DNA of 64,000 nucleotides from Actinostola sp. cb2023 (GCA_033675265.1 JAUJYZ010001291.1:83501-147500); one strand, 5' to 3'. Counted from the first letter of the stretch, positions 11,511 through 63,674 are shown. Notes: a model not told the origin generated them from the sequence alone. Translations and numbers: made by a program.

Positions 11511-11922
11511 AATAGGTGACTTGCACTAAGAAGTCACGTGACCCTAACTCTCATTAATCCAACAGCAGTGTCAAAATGAACTCCAGAAATGAAAAAAGCA
11601 ACTCAAAATTAGTAAAAGGGCGAAGTTCCAGCTCATAATGTCTGACACACAATATAAAATTGATTGTTTTCTAAAGATTGTGTTTTGAAAATGCATCGGA
11701 TGGCACGGCTCTTGAATGCATCCAATGCATTTTCCAAACAAAATCTTAGAAAACGATCAATTTTATATTTCATGCCATTTCTCCTGTGTCAGACATTATG
11801 AGCTGAAACTCCAACCTTTTGCTAATTTTGAGCTGCTCTTTTCATTTCTGGAGTTCATTTTGACACTGCTGTTCGATTAAGGGAGTTGGGGCCACGTGAC
11901 CTCTTAGTGCAAGTCGCCTATT
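11511..11922. mobile_element. 412-bp fully palindromic MITE
   Basis: The arms run almost to the centre. Examples are AATAGGTGACTTGCACTAAG against the complement at the right end, GTGTCAAAATGAACTCCAGA against its complement near 11850, and CATTATGAGCTG/AGCTCATAATG. No coding content is present. Confidence 0.8.
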
Positions 11923-12084
11923 CATGATCCTACTGTACTTCTGAACCCTGATTTTGCTTCTGTATAAGAGGATTTCCAGATGATAAAATAGCTAGCTTTA
12001 TAGCATGACAAATTACTGTAACTGTGAAATTAAAAAATATTTTATTTGTAATCAGACACCAAAAGTTTGTTGACGATTTTGGCT

Positions 12085-12410
12085 GATGATGTTTACATTT
12101 TGGTTCATTACTGCGGTTCTCAGTATTATATGCGAACTCAGACATTCAAACAGTCAGCTGGAACTTGTTTTTTTGCTGCCGTCAATCAAATTCAAAACTC
12201 AAATAAATTCAAAACTAATTACATTCTTCGACCAAATGATTCATAATTTAGCTCAAAATCATATTTAGTTTCCATTTGGTGGGTTTTCTGACTTTTATTT
12301 TTAAGTTTACTGATTTTTTATGTTGATTGATGGCAGCGAAAAACCAAGTTCCAGCCGACTGCTTGAATGTCTGAGTTCGCATAATACTGAGAATCGCAGT
12401 AACATCAATC
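12085..12410. repeat. Inverted-repeat element with 80-bp arms
   Basis: TGATGTTTAC...ACTGCGGTTCTCAGTATTAT...GAACTCAGACATTCAA on the left matches the reverse complement at about 12335-12410. The roughly 150-bp spacer is AT-rich and non-coding. Confidence 0.75.
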
Positions 12411-12638
12411 ATATATTCAAGCCACAAACAATGTTTACTGTTTTCAAAGTATTTACTAAGATGTTTATACATTCTCTGCTGATCTTTGTAGTCTGTTTGT
12501 TTGTAGCTCTGAGTACGATTTATGCTAATGAGGTATTGGTAATGTGTAAACAAAAAGGTTCTCTTATTAGAAAAATATCAAAAAATAAAAGATCATAATA
12601 AATAGACTATGTTGTCTGGATTATTATTATTATTATTA

Positions 12639-12692
12639 TTTTACAATGAAAATTAGGGATATCGTTAATATCCCTAATTTTCATTGTAAAAT
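12639..12692. repeat. Perfect short palindrome
   Basis: TTTACAATGAAAATTAGGGA is followed after a short centre by its complement. An ATT microsatellite precedes it. This is probably a tiny MITE remnant. Confidence 0.8.
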
Positions 12693-13337
12693 GTTATTCC
12701 CAATCCTGCCTTATAAGATTATTATTATTATTGAAGAAATCCATAGCAGACTCAATAGACTATTGTTTAAGTTCAAACTATCTTGGCAAAAATAGAGAAA
12801 GATATAGAACATAAATTGATAAATAAATAAATGGAATGGAAATAATGAATAAATAATGGGGAAATAGAATAGCTACCCTACATGCAAATTAAATCTCACT
12901 CTAAAAGGAACACATTGTTAATAGAACAAATTAAGACTGCAAATAGAAACCATGCTTGCAGCTGTCACAAGATATAATTCTGAAAAAAAAAAATTTTGGG
13001 ATAAAATATATATAAAATTAAATTTAGAAGATTTTGTGATTTTTTTTTCACTGAAATTTTCCTTTCGCAGTTTTAAAATGAAAACGTTTCATAAAATGAT
13101 TTGCCATTGCATGGCAGAAAAAATATCGCTCCAAAGTCCAGAAATGTTCTACTATACCCTAAAATTAAAACCTGATATGAGCAAAGTTAACGTCTCACAA
13201 AAGAAGATTAAAAATTCCCATCTGTCACAAAGTTGATGAATAATGGATTTTTTTGACTGGAAATAGACAGTTGAATTAGTAACTCATTATATGGTCTCTG
13301 CATAAGCCAAACTTTCTTCTTGTTTTCCTGTACATTT
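12693..13337. other. AT-rich region upstream of the PAQR gene
   Basis: No domain-bearing frame was recognised here. A pyrimidine-rich tract ending TACATTTAG at about 13340 could be the acceptor of an intron in the 5' UTR of the downstream gene, a common arrangement for PAQR genes. Confidence 0.4.
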
Positions 13338-13372
13338 AGTACGCGTTTTGGGTTTAATTTCGTTCCACAAGA

Positions 13373-14404
13373 ATGGCAAGTAAGCATTTGGTTTTAAATG
13401 GCAACTACTCTTCAAAGAGAGAAGAGCAAGATATGATTTCGAAATCGTCAAATATAAACAACGGGTTGCTACAAGATGAAGAAATCGACGAAGGCTTTCA
13501 AACAGTCTTCATTCATACTGGTTATAGGAAGCCTGGATTATCGTTAAAGGAGTGCTTCTACAGCCTCGCGAAGCCCACGAACGAGACTGTGAATGTGTGG
13601 AGCCATGTGATTGCTCTTGGGCTATTTTTGGTTCGTTTCTATCGAGTGTTCACTCAAACATCAATTGACCCTTGGAACTACCCTTTGCTATGCTTTGCCG
13701 GTGGAATCTTAGCATTAATGGCCATGAGCTCTATCGCTCATTTATTCAATTGCGTCTCAGTGATAGCTCACCATACAGGGTTCTATTTAGACTACGCTGC
13801 GATATGTGTGTATAGTTTTAGTGGCTCCTTGGCTTTTTATTTCTACTCAAGACCGGCAAACTCATCCTTCGTCTTCTTCAAGTCACCAGCTGCCTTTCTG
13901 ACCGTGTCGGCGCTGATGTGTTGTGTGTCTGTCGCTGTTAGTTGCTATTCAAGGCATCGCTGGAAGAAGACGGGCCATATTGTTCGTACGACTCTATTCA
14001 CTGTGTATTTCATTGTCGTGACTTTTCCATTTACATACCGTATAGCAACAAGTGAAGAACCACTCAGTGATTCAAGCCATCATTTCACCCGGCTGATTAG
14101 AAACTACATTCTTAGCGCTCTAATGAACGCAAGCAAGTTACCAGAAAGAGCATTTCCCGAAGTATTTGATTTTTTCGGCCAAAGTCATCATTTTCTGCAC
14201 ATCTTTGCAGCACTGGCCGCTTCAGATGCATTCAATGTCGTGTTTGTGGACATGCAGGAACGTCAAACTACACTCAGTCAGGATGCTCAACCTGACTGGT
14301 ACAATACTATTGGAATATTTGTCGTAGTAGTTCTAACGAATTTGCTGGTTGTGTCCTGGTTTGTTAGGTCACTTTTGGAGCAAGAAAAGCGCAAAAAGCA
14401 ATAA
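13373..14404 (+). CDS. Membrane progestin receptor of the PAQR family
   Basis: The protein has 343 residues, encoded without introns. It is a class II PAQR (membrane progestin receptor, PAQR5/7/8 group), a multi-pass plasma-membrane protein that in vertebrates senses progestins. The family signatures are all visible: the cytosolic N-terminal segment FIHTGYRKPGLS with ECFYSL, NVWSHVIALGLF at the start of the first transmembrane helix, SSIAHLFNC followed by HHTGFYLDYAAICVYSFSGS, and the late motif GQSHHFLHIFA. The conserved Ser, Asp and His residues of the proposed zinc/hydrolase-like site are present at these motifs. About seven or eight hydrophobic segments follow, with a basic C-terminal tail ending KRKKQ. 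The ATG at 13373 starts the long frame and the length is typical. The exact paralogue cannot be assigned. Confidence 0.9.
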   Translation: MASKHLVLNGNYSSKREEQDMISKSSNINNGLLQDEEIDEGFQTVFIHTGYRKPGLSLKECFYSLAKPTNETVNVWSHVIALGLFLVRFYRVFTQTSIDPWNYPLLCFAGGILALMAMSSIAHLFNCVSVIAHHTGFYLDYAAICVYSFSGSLAFYFYSRPANSSFVFFKSPAAFLTVSALMCCVSVAVSCYSRHRWKKTGHIVRTTLFTVYFIVVTFPFTYRIATSEEPLSDSSHHFTRLIRNYILSALMNASKLPERAFPEVFDFFGQSHHFLHIFAALAASDAFNVVFVDMQERQTTLSQDAQPDWYNTIGIFVVVVLTNLLVVSWFVRSLLEQEKRKKQ

Positions 14405-15633
14405 GTAGATAAAGCTTTGTTTAAAAATGCTTTGTTGTATAATAGGGACGCGCAATAGGAAATGTGATGGGGGAGGGGGGTACCTAGTCCATGAACAGAG
14501 AAAGCATTCCTGCAAAGCAAACATTTGGGGAATAAAATAGATCCCCAAAAATATCGTGCAAGGGATGAAAAAAACACATGCATTTCAGCTGTCCATGAAA
14601 AATACACCCTCCCCCCCCCCTAATTTAAAATTACACACAAAGAAAACGCCCTTGACCAGTGTATATTATGTATACATTACGTGGAAATTGTGTCCAAAAC
14701 AATGTAAATTTAAATCGCTTTGAAAGTGAAATAACAGGCAGGAGGCTCCTGACAGGCCAATTTCAAGGGCGTTTTTTTTTTTTTCAGTACGCCCCTAAGT
14801 TACAGTATCATGACATAGAAGTACAAACTTCAAAATAGAGTGCAAAACAGTCCCGAAGTTTTCGCGGATCTCCGACGAAACTCGAATAGTTGATCGGGCC
14901 GTGAAAGAATGAGACAAAAAGAAAACAGGGCAGAATGGGAGAGACGCTTGTTCTTGGCTAGTCTCATTTGCAGCCATCGGGGATTTCGTCTGCCAGAGCT
15001 TCGCAAAAATGGAAGAACTAGTCTGCAATCTATGATCATCACTCATCATCATCGTTATCATCATCATCCATCATGTTAAAAAAAAAAAAATCCATCATGA
15101 TGATTGTAATATTTCCTGGTATTCATTACACTGTTGGTTGTGGAGATAGTACAATTACTGGTAGTAATTTAGAACTATTTTATTGTTATTTGGCTGGGAT
15201 TGGTTTGTAGCTAGGCTTAGTTTACATTGGTAGGTTTTTGTTTAAAAATGAAATGCTTTCTAAAGTGGCGGGTAAAAAAACACGATTCAAGTACGTTAAT
15301 TCGTGGGGACGAAAAAAACCCTATTATTTTATTATTAATTATTATTATTATTAATTATTATTTATTTGATTGTATAGCGCTTTTGGGCTTCTCAGGAAAA
15401 AGCGCTATACAAATATTTTTATTATTTGTATTATTATTATGAGACCATAATCTTTTGACAAATTATTATCAGGCTGCGAACAGTCCCTCGATTCTCTCCA
15501 GATTCAGTCCAACGAGAGCACAAATAAACCTCGCGCGCCAGGGATTGTTTTGGTCTCGTTCGACTGAGACTTTGCAGTCAAAGATCGAATTAAAAACTTT
15601 TTGTTTAAAACAATGTTTTTTTAGGAATACAAC
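14405..15633. other. Downstream region of PAQR gene, repeat fragments
   Basis: This region holds the PAQR 3' UTR (an AATAAA lies at about 14533) and G/C-tract repeat text (14467-14620, GGGGGAGGGGGG mirrored by CCCTCCCCCC). It also holds CATCAT microsatellites near 15045-15100 and a hairpin ATAGCGCTTTT/AAAAGCGCTAT (15373-15410) that resembles a SINE 3' tail. No further gene was recognised. Confidence 0.4.
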
Positions 15634-15867
15634 TAACTCCAGTTTCGAGTTGTTTACGCACCGCTGTACTCCTTGACAAAGACGCATTTGACGTTCAGCG
15701 TTTAGCCTCAATCCAGAGCCGGAATCTGGCCGAGGAACTAAAACCAATGCCATTATTTTTCTCGTTCTTGTTGGTATTTGTGAATAATTTACACTGAATT
15801 GTGGCTACTAAATGCGCGTCTTTTGTCAAGGAGTGCGGCGCAGATGGAGAGAACCAAACTGGAGTGT
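15634..15867. mobile_element. 234-bp MITE, same family as the 30.2-31.9 kb element
   Basis: The left end ACTCCAGTTTCGAGTTGTTT and the right end complement (AAACTGGAGT) are inverted, followed inward by CTCCTTGACAAAGACGC and its mirror. The interior text (ATTTACACTGAATTGTGGC, CTCGTTCTTGTTGGTATTTG) occurs reversed in the element at 30200-31907. This copy is the uninterrupted form. Confidence 0.85.
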
Positions 15868-15956
15868 TATCTGTCCTATACCCTTTTAATTTATCATTTA
15901 TCAATGTGTTTATTAAATATTCTTGCTAAATAGAGTTTCTTCAGTCCGTTGCATGA

Positions 15957-15957
<1 letters not shown>

Positions 15958-16024
<67 letters not shown>
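15958..16024. repeat. 67-base poly-C run
   Basis: An uninterrupted run of C is followed by TCCTCCCCTCCTC. It lies between two MITEs. Runs like this are prone to length error in sequencing. Confidence 0.95.
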
Positions 16025-16027
<3 letters not shown>

Positions 16028-16106
16028 TCCCCTCCTCAATCCGCAAAGAGCAAACAAACACAAAATAAAACAAACGGATAAACATGATAAAGAGGCATGA
16101 AATAAA

Positions 16107-16273
16107 CAGGGGCGTAGCCAGGATTTTCCATTGGTTAGGGGGGGGGGGGGGGGGGCACTCCATATCGTTCACCACAAAATCCCCCCTTCCCTCCTCAAAC
16201 ATATAAATTTAAAGAGATCAGAAGACCCAGAGGAAGGTGGGTGACCCCCCTTCCTCTGTTGCCTACGCCCCTG
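16107..16273. mobile_element. hAT-like MITE with CAGGGGCGTAG ends
   Basis: The ends are CAGGGGCGTAGCCAGGA and the complement GCCTACGCCCCTG. ATAAA is found on both flanks as a possible partial target duplication. A G tract (16138-16156) and C tracts lie just inside the ends. Confidence 0.8.
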
Positions 16274-16910
16274 ATAAAACTGAAGGAACAATAGAATAAT
16301 TACAATTCGATGGAACAGTAGAACGAGGTATTTTAAAATTGTTGTATTAGTTTTGTTGTTGGTATACACCTCATTGCAATAACGTCATATAAAAGTAAAA
16401 AAAGATAAAAGGCCAAATAGGAATTAATTAGCTTAATTAGCTTGTGGTATTGTCGACCATAATTATGTTATAATAGCAATAACTTATGAAACAACGCATA
16501 TAGCTGACGTCTACGCTTTTCACATACACTCGTTTGCAGAAACTTTGTAGTATACATGTATACAAATATCTAATTAATGAGATACAAGATATCTAATGAG
16601 ATACAAAGTGTGAAACATCACTTATTTTCTTCTAATATATCTGAAACATCAATTTTAGATTAGTATCGCATCCAGCAAGGACAACACAATAATTTTCAGC
16701 ACTATTTTGTGCTTAAACAGGTATATTTTAGCCGCATGTTTAACATTTTGCATCTCATTAGATATTTGTATAAATGTATATGACAACGTTTCTGCAATCG
16801 AGTGTATACTAATAAGTGAAAATATAAAGAAAGAAAGAAAGTAAAACAAGTTCAAAATTGTGAAGTTACAGTCAGGTAACATAATAACAAGAATCACACT
16901 GAATCACACT

Positions 16911-16944
16911 GAAGAAGGTCTCTGATCAGAGACCGAAACGTCTG
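16911..16944. repeat. Retroelement-terminus-like hairpin
   Basis: GGTCTCTGATCAGAGACC is a perfect 18-base palindrome followed by GAAACGTCTG. Similar CTGATnnn...GAAACG strings occur at ends of some animal retroelements. It resembles a hammerhead ribozyme core but one invariant core base differs. Confidence 0.5.
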
Positions 16945-17756
16945 TTTGAAAAATAGTAATTTCAATAATAATTATAAACTTCAAGTCAGAGACAACACCT
17001 AGTATATTCTTGTGAAAACAAGTTCAGTTAACTATAGATCAGTGAAAACCGATATGTCTTTAACAGTGACTTAAAAGAGAATCAACATTCTTTATATTCT
17101 TGGATAAGGAAATAATAATGTGTATATTCACTATGCCTAATTAATTCGTATTTGACTTTTTCCATTTTTCTTTTTTCAATATTCGTTCATCCTGACTACC
17201 AAACACCACAACAGAGTGAAATGTTATTTTAATATTGATTGAACTCAAACAGTTCATGGAAAGTAGATATAATATGGCTTGGAATTTGAAATTTACATTC
17301 CAGGCCAGGAAAAGTCATGGAATTTAGAAAATATGTTTTTGGGTCATGAAATTTCAGATTTTTGCCAAACTTGTTTTACGTGATTTTTGAAAAATAAATC
17401 GACCATCAAAACCCTCGGAAGTGGGACATTGCACTCGTTCAGTTTTCTACATTTTGCTTTGAATGAGGTGTCGCGTTATAATTATTGCCATATGTTTGGA
17501 AGCACTATTAGTATTATAATAAGGTCTGTATAACAGCTGTCAGTTTTTGAGGTCATGGAATCGGAGTTCATGGGATTCTGGGTGAACCCTCTGAAAGTCC
17601 CACATCAGTGGAAAAACGGAAACTACAAAGACCGAACAAAGGAAATAAACAGAAAAAACATCGATAAAATGATGATAAACTTTACTCCACTTAATTTATA
17701 TCCAATATATCCACCTTGGCGTTTCATGTCAGCCTCCACGCAATTATTTCATGCAT
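16945..17756. other. No gene recognised
   Basis: A 71-codon frame at 17555-17770 begins MESEFMGFWVN and has no recognisable domain. The rest is AT-rich, unassigned sequence. Confidence 0.35.
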
Positions 17757-18175
17757 ATTTCTTCACGTAATTGTTTCACGTTTGTTTTACGCAATCAGTT
17801 TACGTTTCTTCACGCAGTTATTTCACGTTTCTTCATGCAATTGTTTCACGTTTCTTCACGCAATTGTTTCACGTTTCTTCACGCAGTTATTTCGCGTTTC
17901 TTCACGCAATTATTTCACGTTTCTTCACGTAGTTATTTCACGTTTCTTCACGCAGTTATTTCACGTTTCTTCACGCAGTTATTTCACGTTTCTTCACTCA
18001 GTTGTTTCACGTTTCTTCACGCAATTGTTTGATCAGTCACGTAATAGTTTCACGTTTCTTCATGCAGTTGTTTCACGTTTCTTCACGCAGTTATTTCACG
18101 TTTCTTCACGCAGTTGTTTCACGTTTCTTCACGCAATTGTTTAATATTCACGTAATTGTTTCACGTTTCTCCACG
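17757..18175. repeat. 23-bp minisatellite
   Basis: The unit TTTCACGTTTCTTCACGCA plus GTTA/ATTG is repeated about 18 times with point variation and two short disruptions (near 18030 and 18145). It produces open frames rich in FTFLHAV that are repeat artefacts. Confidence 0.9.
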
Positions 18176-19195
18176 TAATTGTTTGACGTTCTACACGATA
18201 ACAATCAACGAACGCAAAGCCGTAAGTATCACCACAATTGACGCAGAGTTCATTGACAACTAGATTGTTTATCTGTATAATACTCTTTGAACACGAATTG
18301 GCTCAGTGAATGACTACAAAAGAGAGTTTATGCACAGCACAATTGTGTTACTGCTTCATAGTCGTGTATAGAACTACAAGGCTGAAACTGGGAAGTAATA
18401 GAATGTAGAGGGACGAGGAAGAAACTGTTTCGACCGGTTAACAGAAGGACAGATGGCACAACGGAACACAATCGCTCAATACTTTTTAGTAAGTATTTCA
18501 TCAATGTTTGACTCTAAACTTGATATTAATATTCTTTGCTAAAGCTATTCTTCGTTGAAGCCTGCGATTGATAAAACAGCACTAACGCGTCAGTCATTTG
18601 TCCGATTCTCAACATGAATTTTACGGTCAGGCCATTATCATTGAAATTTTTATTCTATGAAATGGAAAAACAATAGAACTGCCCATTTTGATATGTTAAC
18701 ATTTTTGATAAATATTTTATATTTAATGTAAAAATATTATGGACATGTTCACATGAGTTTTGTGTGCGAAATTTTAACGTAATTTCAGTTGTTGGTGTTG
18801 CTGTTCATGTGGGCTTTGAATCAAATGTATTATTAAAACTAGACCAAGAAGCGCCATCAACGTGAAGTGACCATAAACATCTTTCTAAGTCCAGAATCAT
18901 GCAGCGATTCATTGACAACTAATTCAATGGCCAAATGTCTGCATGTCGACCTTTCTTCAATTTTACTCGGCTTTGTCTGTCCAGAAGCAAACTATAGGTT
19001 TAATTGCATGAGAGCAAGGATTAAGAAGAAAATTGCGTCAGTTAATCTTGATCTGTAAACTGTTGTTATGGTTTTGAGTGAAAATCTGGTAATACGGAAA
19101 AAAGCCACAATGTAGATAAAAGCAATGACCAGATGGTGGCAACGGATGGGCCTTTTTCGCCAGAGTTCGCAGGTTTTCACTACGTACGTACCACT
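18176..19195. other. No gene recognised
   Basis: Unassigned AT-rich sequence with a few short open frames that show no known domain. Confidence 0.35.
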
Positions 19196-19198
19196 CAA

Positions 19199-19455
19199 GC
19201 AGAAGCGCAAGCAGAAGCGCAAGCAGAAGCGCAAGCAGAAGCGCAAGCAGAAGCGCAAGCAGAAGCGCAAGCAGAAGCGCAAGCAGAAGCGCAAGCAGAA
19301 GCGCAAGCAGAAGCGCAAGCAGAAGCGCAAGCAGAAGCGCAAGCAGAAGCGCAAGCAGAAGCGCAAGCAGAAGCGCAAGCAGAAGCGCAAGCAGAAGCGC
19401 AAGCAGAAGCGCAAGCAGAAGCGCAAGCAGAAGCGCAAGCAGAAGCGCAAGCAGA
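19199..19455. repeat. 12-bp minisatellite AGAAGCGCAAGC
   Basis: There are about 21 essentially perfect tandem copies. All frames stay open because 12 is a multiple of three (QAEA, KQKR, and LLLA on the minus strand). The perfection implies recent expansion. It abuts a retrotransposon remnant. Confidence 0.95.
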
Positions 19456-19906
19456 TATTTCAATTGACTGGGAATCAGCTTATTGTCTCAGTGATATATA
19501 AAACTACTATTGATACGAAACTTAGATGGTTTCAGTATAAAATACTTATGAATTGTCTATATTTGAACATATCTTTGTGTACTGTAAAGACTCAGCAAAA
19601 TTATATCTTGATATAACTAATTGGTTAACACCGTATAATATCAAACTACCAGAGTTAACTTCAGTATTAAAGGTCACCGGCCTTCATAATAACAATAACG
19701 TTATATTAGTCAATTTTATACTTCTTTTATATAAGTATTTTATATACAGATGTAGGAATATTTCTTTGTTAAGTTTAAAAGGTTTCCAAACCTTATTGAA
19801 ACACTACGAAAAGTTAGAATATACTATTGCCTATAAGAATAACAAATTATCATTTCACCTGACAAAATTTGAAAAGTTGAGAAATGCACTTGATGCTAAA
19901 AAATAG
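19456..19906 (+). pseudogene. Non-LTR retrotransposon ORF2 C-terminal remnant (L1/Tx1-like)
   Basis: One frame reads TTIDTKLRWFQYKIL, a phrase typical of the region after the reverse transcriptase in L1/Tx1-type ORF2 proteins. After a frame change, EHIFVYC, ITNWL, NNNNVILVNFILLLYKYFIYRCR and KKLEYTIAYKNNK-like text follow in the expected order, to the stop at 19904-19906. No reverse transcriptase domain remains upstream, because the 12-bp array interrupts there. The family call is from recalled motif patterns. Confidence 0.6.
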
Positions 19907-20007
19907 ACTTTTATACATATTGCTCAGTCTTTACAGTCCCAATACCTAGTTAACTATATTGTATATTGTATATCGTATTGTATATCGTATTTAATAATAT
20001 ACATGAA

Positions 20008-20230
20008 AAAAATACTCGATTCTGATTGGCTTAGAGCAGTGCAGTTGAAAAGTAATTTGCACTGCAGTGCAAATTACCTTTAATTTGCACTGCAGTGCAA
20101 ATTACTTTTTTATCATGAATATTATTAATTGGTAATCATACGATTTCGTGCAATTTTGATACTCTTTGAAAAACACACTCGTGCAAATTATTTCCAAATT
20201 GAACTCGAAACCGTATGATATGATTACCTC
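20008..20230. repeat. Inverted-repeat element with twin GCACTGCAGTGC palindromes
   Basis: The 22-base palindrome built on AATTTGCACTGCAGTGCAAA occurs twice within about 70 bases (20050-20105). Flanking TCATACGATTTCG and CGAAACCGTATGATATGA text is mutually complementary. It is probably a MITE. Confidence 0.6.
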
Positions 20231-22623
<2,393 letters not shown>

Positions 22624-22712
22624 TATCATGCTCGACAGTCCAGCGGTGCTCTTCGGCGCGGACTCGGATGAAACGTCGCCCCGCCAAGCTGGACTCTCGA
22701 GTATGCTCGTGA
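22624..22712. repeat. Short inverted-repeat element
   Basis: CATGCTCGACAGTCCAGC at the left is mirrored by GCTGGACTCTCGAGTATG at the right, flanked by ATCA/TGAT text. It is an 89-bp GC-rich hairpin. Confidence 0.65.
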
Positions 22713-24390
22713 TATGAGACTAGATTTTAACATTTTAACACAATAGTTTATAAATCAAATATTTTCCCTTAATGTGGGTAAATCTGGACTGCATGCAATA
22801 CAGTCCCCACATACACGCGCGAACCTCATCCGAGAAGAGGCGAGTGGAACGAGGGGAGAGACGCGCGTCCCCACGCGTCGTTACAGTAAACTTACGACAA
22901 TTCGAACTTCAACTCTTCTAGACGGAGTTTCGCGAATGAAGGGGAACTATAACAGCCTACAACGTAGCACGTGAACAACGCTCTCTTCAACAGCAACAAA
23001 GTGGAAACATTTGATAAGTCTGTCAGCGGTTAGAAAACGTTCATACTAGCGTCGTCGGAAGCGTCAGAAATGGGTCGCGGAACTGCGCGAACTGACACGA
23101 CGCGTACGGAAGCAGAAACGTTAATTAGCCTCACAACGAGAGCTACAGTAGATGGCGAGACCGTCATGTTCTCAATGGATTGGAAAGTGAGATTTGTCCG
23201 CATTGGTTTAATAGTTCTTCCGATTACGCTTACGGTTTCGCACTAGATCGTAAGCTACGGAATCATAATCGGAATCGGAAGAAAGAGGAAGCTTACTGAT
23301 TCTTCCGATTTCGATTCCGTCGTATATTTCCGAATCTGATTTCGGGTCACATTAGTGGAAAGTACTGTTTAAACTGTTAAATTAACGCTACCGATTCTGA
23401 CATCAGCTGTGAGGCGCCAGTCCTTATGTACCATTTGAGCACATACCCGGCTCTCCTACGTACCAGTTGAGAGCTCAAATTCAAGTCCCCGGCTTCTTTT
23501 AATTTGTTCAATTTCTCATTCATTTATTCATTCATTCGAAATTTCATTTCTTAATTATTGTCGTGAATTCAAATTGCATTATTCTAATAAATACACTGTG
23601 TTAATACCAAGGTGACGTGTTTACTAAGTCAACAATCATCACGACTTTAATTTCTTGATGGAAGTCAGGTTCTTGGTCGCTGCTTTTTAGGCATTGAGTA
23701 TAGGACATGTGTGATGTAGGTATTTAATGTACATATGTATGTATTGCCATGTCTTCGATACGTCTGCATATTTATACACAATCTCTATCACAATCCACTT
23801 TTGCTAGCTTCACCTTAATTTGAGAAGTTAAAATCGGTCTTCTCGCCTACTACTCAGTGCAAAACGACAGAACTTTGCTGATCAGAGCTACGGTTGAGCG
23901 TTCTATTCGATTTAGTTTGAACAACTCCGTCTGTTAGGTTTCTCAATAGGTCCATGTTTAAAGAAAGCCAGAAGCCGCTCACTTGAATTCCAAGACCGAC
24001 TAAGCACCGAGCAATCGAATTATAAGGTCAAAAAGTACAGGACCACTTACTTGAATACACCGAAATTCTCTGTGCCATTATGCAGTTTCTATTTTTCGTA
24101 CGTAAAACAAAGTTTTGGGATATGTTGTTTTGGGAAGTCAAAGAGTAGAGTTTTGCAACGTTCTCGAGCAAGTTTTTAATAGTTGTTTTGTTGGAATATT
24201 TGCACTGTAGTTCGTGTTTACTTTAAAGAACTTTCTTCGCTGACTTCGTGTTGAAATCTTTTATTTGTCATTGTCTGTGAATTTCATTCTTCTGTTCGTA
24301 CTCTGTTCTCCTGTACACTGTGTGAGTTATTTTGCCAAGTATCCAAAATTGTTTTAACATTTAACAAATGGACAATTCAATAGTCCAGTT
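22713..24390. other. No gene recognised
   Basis: A partly self-complementary stretch rich in TTCCGATT/AATCGGAA lies at about 23215-23340, probably a decayed MITE. The remainder is unassigned. Confidence 0.35.
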
Positions 24391-24542
24391 CCGAGTTCCT
24401 TTTATCTCTGTTTCAAAACGAGTCTACGTGCGAAACCTTTCATATGAAAATTAGTTTTATTTACATGAAAAAGGAAAAATTATTTGCATGAGAAAGGTTT
24501 CGCACGTAGACTCGTTTTGAAACAGAGATAAAAGGAACTCGG
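24391..24542. mobile_element. MITE with about 60-bp inverted ends
   Basis: CCGAGTTCCTTTTATCTCTG through CGTGCGAAACCTTTC is mirrored almost perfectly by the right half. The centre is about 30 AT-rich bases. Confidence 0.85.
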
Positions 24543-25132
24543 AAATGGCCATACCACTATCGCTTATATACATTATGCAATGCATACTCTTACCGTGTGA
24601 CTCACGAATTGTCATTCAAATGACTGTCATTCAATTTATAGGTAAAGAAGCTATAGTAGTGGTAGCGTAGCAGGGTTGTCGATTGTTTTAGTAATATTTT
24701 GTTGTTGTGTTAGTATAGTAGTTGAGTAGTGATGCATGGTGGTAAGATTGTCCCTGCTGCACTGATTTCCTATAAATTGTCTGTCCCGATCAAGCTCAGA
24801 GAGGTGACTGTAGTGGCGCAGTTGTAGCTTTTCTTTTCTCATCTGATCGTGTTTTATCTCATCATTTTTATATATAAATTATTTATTATAATTTAAATTT
24901 ATTTTTCTGCTATTCATATTTATGATTATTATTTTTTATCTATTTGCTTATTATAATTTTGTCGTTTTATTCAGTCTTATAATATTGTTAAAAGCGTTGG
25001 GTTTTTACTGGTATATATGCGTTTTCAAGAAATAAATTATTATTATTATTATTATTATTACTATTCACGTGTATTATTACTATTACTGTAACTGGTAGGA
25101 ATGACTGTGAGTGAGAACGACTGTGAAAATCT

Positions 25133-25326
25133 GAGTCGTTTTCGAATTCGTGTGAGTGGGAAGTAGTTACGGGTACGGTTCGCGCCGTGCGGTGACCATA
25201 CTGTGACGTGCCAAGCATTCTGATCGATTAAGCAATGATTTTGCGCGCTATGATTGGTTGAATAGATGTCTTCGATTCCGTACCGTGTCGACCGTAACTC
25301 CGTAACTACGGTTCCCACTGACTCTA
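25133..25326. mobile_element. MITE family A, copy 1
   Basis: The ends GAGTCGTTTTCG...GAGTGGGAA and the right complement TTCCCACTGACTC bracket an interior with GTTACGG, CGTGCGGTGACC and GATTGGTTGA. The same layout recurs at 37193-37415, 61129-61345 and 62246-62440. Confidence 0.75.
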
Positions 25327-25416
25327 TGTACCCCGACAGTCCCGTGCCGTGACCGTGATCAGTGTTTCTGTGATCAGATTGCCGTGCCGCAGTCATACCG
25401 CGGAGTCTGCCTAGCG

Positions 25417-25647
25417 ATAGGGCCATTTATACGAGACCAAATAAGCCGCGGCTTACATAAGACGCGGCTTACATAAGACGCGAACTAACCCATTTATACG
25501 AGCGAGTCTGTCCGTAGCTTACGCTAGATGCGGCTTATATAAGACGCGAACGAAGTTTTTGTATCATTTATACGCGTGCTTCGCGTATTATGTAAGCCGC
25601 GTCTTGTGTAAGCCGCGGCTTATTTGGTCTCGTATAAATGGCCCTAT
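25417..25647. mobile_element. MITE with ATAGGGCCATTTATACGAGA ends
   Basis: The terminal inverted repeats are about 45 bp long (ATAGGGCCATTTATACGAGA at the left, its complement at the right). The interior repeats the AAGCCGCGGCTTACATAAGA type several times. The right end is 67 bp before the proposed first coding exon of the anoctamin gene. Confidence 0.85.
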
Positions 25648-25741
25648 TGTCACTACAGAATACTATAATTTGCATTGTTAGCAGTCGTAGTTCTAACACG
25701 ATATCTCTTTTCAGATCAAGAGCCATGCCGACTAAATAACC

Positions 25742-63645
<37,904 letters not shown>

Positions 63646-63674
63646 GTCTGTCGTCATTCCCGCTCAATATCGGT

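Noticed and set aside
14287..14607. Minus-strand frame overlapping the PAQR 3' end
   Set aside because: It is an antisense shadow of the PAQR coding sequence and the following repeat.
16911..16944. Hammerhead ribozyme
   Set aside because: CTGATCA...GAAAC resembles the core, but the invariant CUGANGA has C in place of G, and the stems are a simple palindrome. At best it is an inactive relic.
17716..18144. Frames with repeated FTFLHAVVSRF
   Set aside because: They are translations of the 23-bp minisatellite, with two overlapping frames open.
19125..19616. Frames with KQKRKQKR, AQAEAQAE and LLLALLLA
   Set aside because: All six frames are affected by the perfect 12-bp array. No flanking protein or splice context supports coding.
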